Shown here piece by piece: positions 5,696-10,408 of a DNA stretch of 10,408 nt. The DNA is from Halobacteriales archaeon SW_9_67_24. GTDB lineage: Archaea; Halobacteriota; Halobacteria; Halobacteriales; Halococcaceae. Each line of letters starts with the position of its first letter. Position 1 is the first letter of the stretch. The stretch lies in the NCBI GenBank assembly GCA_003022685.1, contig PXSV01000120.1, positions 1 to 10,408 of the forward strand. Direction: 5' to 3'. The translations under genes were made by a program, and so were the position numbers. Under the pieces are notes generated by a model. The model had not been told where the DNA came from and did no database searches. It saw only the letters and a program-made list of their open reading frames with translations.

Positions 5696-5902
5696 TCACG
5701 CCGCTCTTCGTTCGTCGTCCGGCGATCCGGTGGTGAGAATCGCGACGACCAACACGAAAAGCACGAGCGCCGCCACCGCGCCCGCGCCGACGACGAGTAG
5801 GTTCGTGAGTCCGCCGCCCACCATCCTGAGCACACCCATCGACACGCCGACGCCGACCGGCATCGAGAACAACACTGCGTAGCCGAGATCCGTTCGTTCC
5901 AT
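5696..5902 (-). CDS. Small two-helix membrane protein in the oxidase operon
   Basis: The product is 68 aa, beginning MERTDLGYAVLFSMPVGVGV, with predicted helices at about residues 8-26 and 34-57 and a charged C-terminus SPDDERRAA. The ATG at 5902 overlaps the stop of the preceding gene by one base (TGATG), implying translational coupling. A GTG one codon upstream is an equally possible start. No known motif is visible. Its place as a late gene of the cox operon suggests an accessory or assembly subunit of the oxidase (inference). Confidence 0.75.
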   Translation of the reverse strand: MERTDLGYAVLFSMPVGVGVSMGVLRMVGGGLTNLLVVGAGAVAALVLFVLVVAILTTGSPDDERRAA

Positions 5903-6237
5903 CACAGCCTCGCCACGCAGTCGTGGCAGTAGGTGAACGACGGGTCGTTTGCGGCGTCACAGCGCCGACAGACGACCGCCGACGGCGCGGACGGGTCGGG
6001 TGCTGTGGACTCGGGCGGTCTCGATGGTGGTGATCGCTCCGCCGTCGAAGCGCGGGACGACTCGTGATCCGCCGACCGGGCGACGTTCGGATCGGGTGGG
6101 TACACGCCGTCGCCCCACCCTACCGGAGGGAGGGACTCCTCGTCGGCCTCGACGCGGCGCGAGAGGTAGAGGATGAGCGGGAGCTGCAACAGCGGGAGCA
6201 CCACGAGCATCGCGACGCCCCAGACGATCGGGTTCAT
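5902..6237 (-). CDS. Membrane-anchored zinc-ribbon protein in the oxidase operon
   Basis: The 111-aa protein has one N-terminal transmembrane helix (about residues 5-25, VWGVAMLVVLPLLQLPLILY). A Pro/Ser-rich acidic linker (30-86) follows, then a C-terminal zinc ribbon with ligands C90, C93, C104 and C107 (CRRCDAANDPSFTYCHDC, spacing Cx2C-x10-Cx2C). It starts one base after the stop of the subunit IV gene. The ribbon could bind a metal other than zinc. A role in maturation of the metal centres or as a small structural subunit is inference from position only. Confidence 0.8.
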   Translation of the reverse strand: MNPIVWGVAMLVVLPLLQLPLILYLSRRVEADEESLPPVGWGDGVYPPDPNVARSADHESSRASTAERSPPSRPPESTAPDPSAPSAVVCRRCDAANDPSFTYCHDCVARL

Positions 6238-6238
6238 T

Positions 6239-6508
6239 TCAGGTGATCGAGTACGAGGAGGCGATCGTCAGCACGAGCGCCGCGATGAGCGCCGAGAGCA
6301 CGACGAACGTGATCGAGCGTGGCTCGTACCGGAGATGCTGGTAGTAGCCAGCGACGAACAGCGCCTTGATCAGCGAGAGCACGATGATCCCCCCGAACGC
6401 GATCCAGTAGGCGCTTTCGAGCAGCCCGACGAACTCGAACGCGACTTGGGCGGTCGCGAAGGCGAACAACACCACGTAGATCCCGGCGTAGAGTTTGGTT
6501 GATGGCAT
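6239..6508 (-). CDS. Cytochrome c oxidase subunit IV (prokaryotic type)
   Basis: This 89-aa protein has three predicted transmembrane helices (about 7-29, 33-55 and 65-85). It carries the sequence AFGGIIVLSLIKALFVAGYY followed by QHLRYEP, which corresponds to the family pattern of a Lys in the middle helix and a His-Leu just after it. That matches the small subunit IV (CyoD/CoxD-like) of prokaryotic heme-copper oxidases, which stabilises the complex and is not catalytic. It follows the coxAC stop by 11 nt with an SD-like sequence overlapping that stop. Length is normal for the family. Confidence 0.85.
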   Translation of the reverse strand: MPSTKLYAGIYVVLFAFATAQVAFEFVGLLESAYWIAFGGIIVLSLIKALFVAGYYQHLRYEPRSITFVVLSALIAALVLTIASSYSIT

Positions 6509-6512
6509 GCGT

Positions 6513-6521
6513 GATTACCTC
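6513..6521 (-). promoter_or_regulatory. Shine-Dalgarno sequence for subunit IV
   Basis: The minus strand reads GAGGTAATC (6521-6513), eight of nine matches to GAGGTGATC, the complement of the archaeal 16S 3' end. The AGGT core ends 8 nt before the ATG at 6508, and the sequence overlaps the coxAC stop codon. It is one of the few clear SD sites here and fits an internal operon gene. Confidence 0.6.
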
Positions 6522-9066
6522 ACAGGATGTAAAACAGCGGGAACAAAAATAGCCACACGATGTCGACGAAATGCCAGTACAGCCCGAAGTACTCGATCGG
6601 GCGCTCGTCATCGAGGTACGCGCCCCGCCACGCCCGCGCGAGCAGGTACACCGCGATCACCAGCCCCGAGACGACGTGAGCGGCGTGAAGCCCCGTCGTC
6701 AGGAAAAAGGTCGACGTGCGGACGTTCGAGGAGATGGCGATCCCCTCGTGGAACAGGTGATTCCACTCCAGGCCCTTGTTCACGAGGAAACCGATTCCGA
6801 GCAGGATCGTGGTGGTCAGGCTCGCGATCACGCCCCACCGACTCTTCTTTTCGGCGGCGACCAGCGCGAGGATCACGGTGAAGCTGCTCGTGAGCAACAG
6901 ATACGTGTTCATCAGGCCGGGAATCGGATCGCCGGGGACGAGCTCCCAGCCGGTCCAGCCCGCGGAGATCCGGACGAACACGTACGTTCCGATGAACGCG
7001 CCGAACAGCACGACGTCGGAGGCGAGGAAGATCCAGACGCCGAGCTTGGTGTTCTCAACCGCCTCGAACGGCCAGCTCTCGCCGAACGGCCCAGTGGGGG
7101 CGTGGAAATGTTCGAGCCCAAACCCCACGAACGACCCCATGGTGATCGTGCCGCCGACGAGCGCGAGCGCGAGATAGACATCGCCGGCGAGCCCCGGCAC
7201 GAAGCTGCCCTCCTGGAGGCCCGAGAGCCCGAGGAAGACGAAAAAGGCCCCGACGCTCAGTACGAACGGCCAGATGCTCGCGTGGCTCTCGGGTTCGCCC
7301 GCATGTGCCGCCTGGGTCCCCGTCTCGTGAGCCTGGCCGTCGCGTGCGACGACCGCGCCGCCGTCAGTGACCTCGCCGCCGTCGGTGGCCCCCGATCCCC
7401 CGAGGAAGTCGAGCGAGCCGCTCCGATAGCTCGGGACGCCGGGGAAGTTCTCCAGCGGCGGTGGCGAGGGGATCGCCCACTCGGCGGTGGTCGAGTACGC
7501 CCAGGGGTTGCCCGTTGCGGCCTCGCCGTCCACGAGGCTCCTCGTGAGATTGTAGAACATCACGAGGAAGGAGGCCCCCAGTATAAAGCCGCCGACCGTG
7601 GCGAGCTGGTGCCAGACCGTGAGCGCTTCGGGGTACTCGAACACCCGGCGCGGGGTCTCCCACGCCACGAACATCGGGAAGTAAAGCAGGTTGAACCCGA
7701 TGAAATAGAGGACGAAGTGGACCTTGCCGAGGAACTCGTCGTACATCTTCCCCGTCATCTTCGGGAACCAGTAGTAGAGCCCGCCGATCAGCGCGGTGAC
7801 GCCGCCGACCATCACGTAGTGGAAGTGTGCGACCACCCAGTAGGTCCCCCGGAACTGGTAATCGAGCACGACTGCTCCAAGGAAGACGCCCGTGATCCCA
7901 CCGACGATGAACAGGATCAGCGCGCCGAACGTGAACAGGAAGGGGGTGGCGAAACGCACCTTCCCCTTGATCGTGGTGTAGATCAGCGAGAACACCATCA
8001 GGTCGAAGGGGAGGGAGATGCCGATGGTGGTCGCCATGAACAGGGTCTTGATCTGGAGGTTGATCGAGGTGAGGAACATGTGATGCATCCAGACGACGAA
8101 GCTCTGGAGCGCCACCAGCACCATCGCGGCGATGAACCACTTCCGACCCACGATCCGCCGGCCCGTGAAGGTCTGGAACGTTTCGGCCATCACGCCGAGC
8201 GCGGGGAAGAAGACGATGTAGACCTCGGGATGACCGAAGAACCAGAACAGGTGTGTCCAGAGGATCGACCCGCCCGGACTGGTGACGGCGAAGTACGTCG
8301 TCCCGAGGAGGCGGTCCGACGAGAGGATCATCAGCGCCGCGAGCAGCGCCGCGAAGGCGAACAGCATCATCCACACGGTGAGCAGAATCGTCCACGTGAA
8401 GATCGGGAGCCGGCGCATGGTCAGCCCCTCCGCGCGCATCCGGTGCATCGTGGTCAGGAAGTTCACCGAGGAGACGGTGACGCTCGCCACGAACAGGACA
8501 AGGGCGAGGATCGCCGTACTGGCCCCGATGCTCGGCGTGTATGTCGGGATATTGAGCGGCGCGTACATCGTCCAGCCGCCCGAGAACGTCCCGCCCTGGA
8601 AGAAGGATACCCCCAGTAGGAGGCCTGAGAAGAGGTACAGCCAGTAGCTCAGTGCGTTCAGCCGCGGGAAGGCGAGGTCCTTCGCGCCGATCTGGAGGGG
8701 AACGACGTAGTTGGCGAAACCGAAGGCAAACGGCGAGAGGAACCAGAACACCATGATGAGGCCGTGCGTCGAGACGGTCTGGTTGTACCCGATCGCACTG
8801 AGAACGCTCGCGCCCGGCGCGAAGAGTTCGACCCGCATGAGCAGTGCGAGCACGCCCCCGAACACGAGGAAGAACAGCGCAGTCACGGTGTAGAGAATGC
8901 CGACGTCCTTGTGATTCGTGGTGACGAACCACCGCTTGACCGACCCGTACGGCGGGAGACCGTGGGATTCGGTCGTCGCATGGCCCCCTTCGTCGGTCGC
9001 CGCTGGGAGTTCGTCGGTCGCCCCTGCGTACCCGCCGTCCGGCGCTGGTTCCGATGAGTCGGTCAT
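6520..9066 (-). CDS. coxA: Heme-copper oxidase subunit I/III fusion (CoxA-CoxC), aa3-type
   Basis: An 848-aa fusion. Residues about 40-510 are subunit I: heme a ligands His101 and His416, heme a3 ligand His414 (VVAHFHYVM), CuB ligands His279, His328 and His329, and Tyr283 and Glu281 in the WFFGHPEVY motif, marking an A1-type oxidase. D-channel residues are present (Asp130; Asn119, Asn137 and Asn202). Gapless counting from the HH pair puts Met357 where bovine has K-channel Lys319, Ala294 at the Ser255 position and Phe354 at the Thr316 position. Residues about 510-597 are a Gly/Asp/His-rich linker. Residues about 597-848 are subunit III (ENTKLGVWIFLASDVVLFGA; ending in HFVDIVWLFLFPLFYIL). The enzyme reduces O2 to water at the membrane and is expected to pump protons. 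Its ATG overlaps the coxB stop by 4 nt (ATGA). The N-terminal 35 residues are acidic and cytoplasmic. The family call is certain; the effect of the K-channel change is inference. Confidence 0.96.
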   Translation of the reverse strand: MTDSSEPAPDGGYAGATDELPAATDEGGHATTESHGLPPYGSVKRWFVTTNHKDVGILYTVTALFFLVFGGVLALLMRVELFAPGASVLSAIGYNQTVSTHGLIMVFWFLSPFAFGFANYVVPLQIGAKDLAFPRLNALSYWLYLFSGLLLGVSFFQGGTFSGGWTMYAPLNIPTYTPSIGASTAILALVLFVASVTVSSVNFLTTMHRMRAEGLTMRRLPIFTWTILLTVWMMLFAFAALLAALMILSSDRLLGTTYFAVTSPGGSILWTHLFWFFGHPEVYIVFFPALGVMAETFQTFTGRRIVGRKWFIAAMVLVALQSFVVWMHHMFLTSINLQIKTLFMATTIGISLPFDLMVFSLIYTTIKGKVRFATPFLFTFGALILFIVGGITGVFLGAVVLDYQFRGTYWVVAHFHYVMVGGVTALIGGLYYWFPKMTGKMYDEFLGKVHFVLYFIGFNLLYFPMFVAWETPRRVFEYPEALTVWHQLATVGGFILGASFLVMFYNLTRSLVDGEAATGNPWAYSTTAEWAIPSPPPLENFPGVPSYRSGSLDFLGGSGATDGGEVTDGGAVVARDGQAHETGTQAAHAGEPESHASIWPFVLSVGAFFVFLGLSGLQEGSFVPGLAGDVYLALALVGGTITMGSFVGFGLEHFHAPTGPFGESWPFEAVENTKLGVWIFLASDVVLFGAFIGTYVFVRISAGWTGWELVPGDPIPGLMNTYLLLTSSFTVILALVAAEKKSRWGVIASLTTTILLGIGFLVNKGLEWNHLFHEGIAISSNVRTSTFFLTTGLHAAHVVSGLVIAVYLLARAWRGAYLDDERPIEYFGLYWHFVDIVWLFLFPLFYIL

Positions 9067-9851
9067 GCTGGTGTGGTCCCGTTGTTCGCCGTCGTCGCGT
9101 TACCCGCCGTGGCTGCGGTGGTTCCCGTCGCGTTGCCCGAGGCGGCGTCGTCGGAGGTGGTGTTCGCGTACCACTGCTCGTACGCCTCGGGTTCCATCAC
9201 GCTCACGTTCGCGTTCATCGCGGAGTGGCCCGCGCCGCACAGCTCGAAACACTGCGCCTGGTACGTCCCGGTCTCGTTCGGCTGGAACCACGTGTCGGTT
9301 GTCTGGCCAGGGAGGGCGTCGGTTTTCATCTTGAACGCGGGGATCCCGAAGTTGTGGAACACGTCCCGGGAGGTAACGGTGAGCCGTACCGTCCGATCCT
9401 CCGGCACCCGGAGCGTATCCGAGGTGTTACCGTTCGGATAGATGAACTCCCAGCCGAACTGGTAGCCCTCGACCTGTATGTTGAGAGTGTCGTCGTTCTC
9501 GACCGCCCGAGTTTCGACGTCCACGAGCGCGAAGTACGTCCACGTGATGAGCGTGATCACGATGAGGGCGCTCAACAGCAGCGACAGCGCGAGCTTCCGT
9601 CCGCCACCGCCGCCCTCGGGGAGTTCGCCGAGTTCGGGTCGGTCGATCCCGTCCTCGCCGTCCCGGTCCCCCCGATCCCGGAACTTGTAGCCATTGTAGA
9701 GCATGTACCCGATGACGACGACCCCCACGATCGTTCCGAGAACGAGAAACACGACGAAGATCGCCCGGAATATCTCGTCGCGGCCGCCGTCCGGAACGAG
9801 ACCGCTCTGGAGCGGGGCGACGAACGCGGGGAACAGGGCCATCGGATGCAT
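9063..9851 (-). CDS. coxB: Cytochrome c oxidase subunit II (CuA)
   Basis: The 262-aa protein has two transmembrane helices (about 28-50 and 87-110) flanking a charged Gly-rich loop, then an extracellular cupredoxin domain. The CuA site is complete: His166 (DVFHNFGIP), Cys201, Glu203, Cys205, His209 and Met212 in QCFELCGAGHSAM. The GWEFIYPNGN segment (133-142) is the aromatic docking region where electrons enter. This is therefore a cupredoxin/cytochrome c-type oxidase, not a quinol oxidase. In haloarchaea a halocyanin is the likely donor. The C-terminal tail (about 229-262) is rich in Asn, Thr, Gly and Ala with several N-x-T sequons. It is the first gene of the operon; the ATG at 9851 has a GGAG 5 nt upstream. 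No lipobox or clear cleavable signal is seen. Confidence 0.95.
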   Translation of the reverse strand: MHPMALFPAFVAPLQSGLVPDGGRDEIFRAIFVVFLVLGTIVGVVVIGYMLYNGYKFRDRGDRDGEDGIDRPELGELPEGGGGGRKLALSLLLSALIVITLITWTYFALVDVETRAVENDDTLNIQVEGYQFGWEFIYPNGNTSDTLRVPEDRTVRLTVTSRDVFHNFGIPAFKMKTDALPGQTTDTWFQPNETGTYQAQCFELCGAGHSAMNANVSVMEPEAYEQWYANTTSDDAASGNATGTTAATAGNATTANNGTTPA

Positions 9852-9856
9852 GGAAA

Positions 9857-9892
9857 CTCCGTTATCGACATGATCGTCGGGGGTACTTATTC
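9857..9892 (-). promoter_or_regulatory. coxB promoter region: TATA-like element and SD
   Basis: The minus strand has GAATAAGTA at 9892-9884, a plausible TATA box centred about 37 nt upstream of the coxB ATG. It predicts a short leader of about 10 nt. A GGAG at 9860-9857, 5 nt before the ATG, could be the SD on that leader, so coxB may be leadered, unlike most single genes here. The rest of the gap up to 10048 shows no further gene. Confidence 0.45.
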
Positions 9893-10048
9893 ATTGGGGG
9901 TCGGTATCATGGGCCACTCGACTCGCAACGAAGCACGCCGGTCGGTGGTGGTTCGGGGCGGCTCCGAGGGTCGGCGGATCGGCCGTGCCGACGGGTCGGG
10001 CGACCACGAACCGACGGGCCGAAACGCGTCCATCCGGTAGTGAGGGCA

Positions 10049-10408
10049 ATGAACCTTCGATTTCTCGGCGGCGCTCGCGAGGTCGGCCGGAGCGCCGTTC
10101 TCGTCAACGATTCCCTCCTACTGGATTACGGCATGCGATCGGGCACGCCGCCGGGATTCCCCGTCGGATCGGTCGACCCCGAAGCGGTGGTGGTCTCGCA
10201 CGGCCACCTCGATCACGCCGGGGCCGTACCGGGGCTGCTCTCGGGCGACGCGAGGCCCCCGATCCACTGGACGCCGCCGACCGGGGAACTCGCCCGGACC
10301 CTCGCACGGGACACGCTCAAACTTCATGGGGGATCATACCGGTGTCCGTTCACCGAGACCGACGTCAAGCGCGTCACCGAGGTCGCCACGACGCACGGCT
10401 ACCGCGAG
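10049..10408 (+). CDS. Metallo-beta-lactamase-fold protein, probable beta-CASP ribonuclease (N-terminal part)
   Basis: The frame runs open from the ATG at 10049 to the right edge (120 codons). It starts MNLRFLGGAREVGRSAVLVN, the first strands of a metallo-beta-lactamase fold, then LLLDYGM (residues 23-29). The metal-binding motif is S-H-G-H-L-D-H-A-G-A (His51, His53, Asp55, His56). The AREVGRS opening and this motif are typical of archaeal beta-CASP nucleases of the aRNase J/CPSF-like group, which process or degrade RNA. The C-terminal beta-CASP and RNA-specificity segments lie outside the window, so the subfamily is not settled. The gene is divergent from coxB. No convincing TATA box is seen; the GAGGG lies only 2 nt from the ATG, too close for a normal SD. 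Confidence 0.85.
   Translation, partial: MNLRFLGGAREVGRSAVLVNDSLLLDYGMRSGTPPGFPVGSVDPEAVVVSHGHLDHAGAVPGLLSGDARPPIHWTPPTGELARTLARDTLKLHGGSYRCPFTETDVKRVTEVATTHGYRE

Noticed and set aside
5635..5835. N-terminal extension of the 58-aa protein up to position 5835
   Set aside because: It runs out of frame through the upstream 68-aa gene with Arg/Ser-rich shadow sequence. The TATA box points to a start at 5634.
6571..8619. 682-codon plus-strand open frame through coxA
   Set aside because: It is antisense to a certain oxidase gene and has the Arg/Asp/Glu/His-rich composition typical of shadow frames in GC-rich DNA.
7364..8932. 522-codon minus-strand frame inside coxA
   Set aside because: Arg/Pro/His-rich shifted frame of coxA with no domain resemblance.

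Overview
The window is haloarchaeal chromosomal DNA (class Halobacteria). The evidence is high GC with strong GC3 bias, acidic proteins, an archaeal/eukaryal-type ribosomal protein (S6e), a Tat-type lipoprotein with a Thr/Pro-rich linker, TATA boxes 26-30 nt upstream of start codons (leaderless transcription), and a haloarchaeal aa3-type heme-copper oxidase locus. I cannot name a genus from the sequence alone.

Region 1 (1-1632, all minus strand): the 5' part of an unrecognised acidic protein with its own TATA box; a 5'-truncated malate synthase (aceB) keeping only about the C-terminal half; a 23-codon start of another ORF 2 nt after rps6e that runs out of frame into that aceB half; and rps6e itself. 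The joint at about 1145-1157 looks like a deletion, rearrangement or assembly join. It is the most anomalous point in the window.

Region 2 (1633-2942): divergent promoters, then a plus-strand lipoprotein with about 100 residues of Thr-Pro/Thr-Ala repeats and a folded C-terminal domain.

Region 3 (3083-5314, plus strand): a compact three-gene membrane cassette. It holds a small multi-helix protein, a 465-aa polytopic His-containing membrane protein resembling an actinobacterial family usually labelled 'fenitrothion hydrolase', and a tail-anchored C2H2 zinc-finger protein that overlaps it by 4 nt. I know of no assigned function for this set. It converges on the oxidase operon, with a 101-bp element bounded by 16-bp imperfect inverted repeats between them (MITE-like).

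Region 4 (5458-9851, minus strand): a terminal oxidase operon in the order coxB (CuA subunit II), coxA-coxC fusion (subunits I and III in one chain), subunit IV, a membrane-anchored zinc-ribbon protein and a two-helix protein. A further two-helix protein follows with its own TATA box and operator-like palindrome. The oxidase has all heme and CuB ligands and the D-channel residues, but Met where the canonical K-channel lysine sits. Several junctions overlap or nearly abut, so translational coupling is likely. CoxB receives electrons at CuA (in haloarchaea probably from a halocyanin) and CoxAC reduces oxygen and pumps protons.

Region 5 (10049-10408, plus strand): the N-terminal 120 residues of a metallo-beta-lactamase-fold protein of the beta-CASP RNase type, divergent from coxB and cut by the window edge. 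I saw no tRNA, rRNA or CRISPR array.
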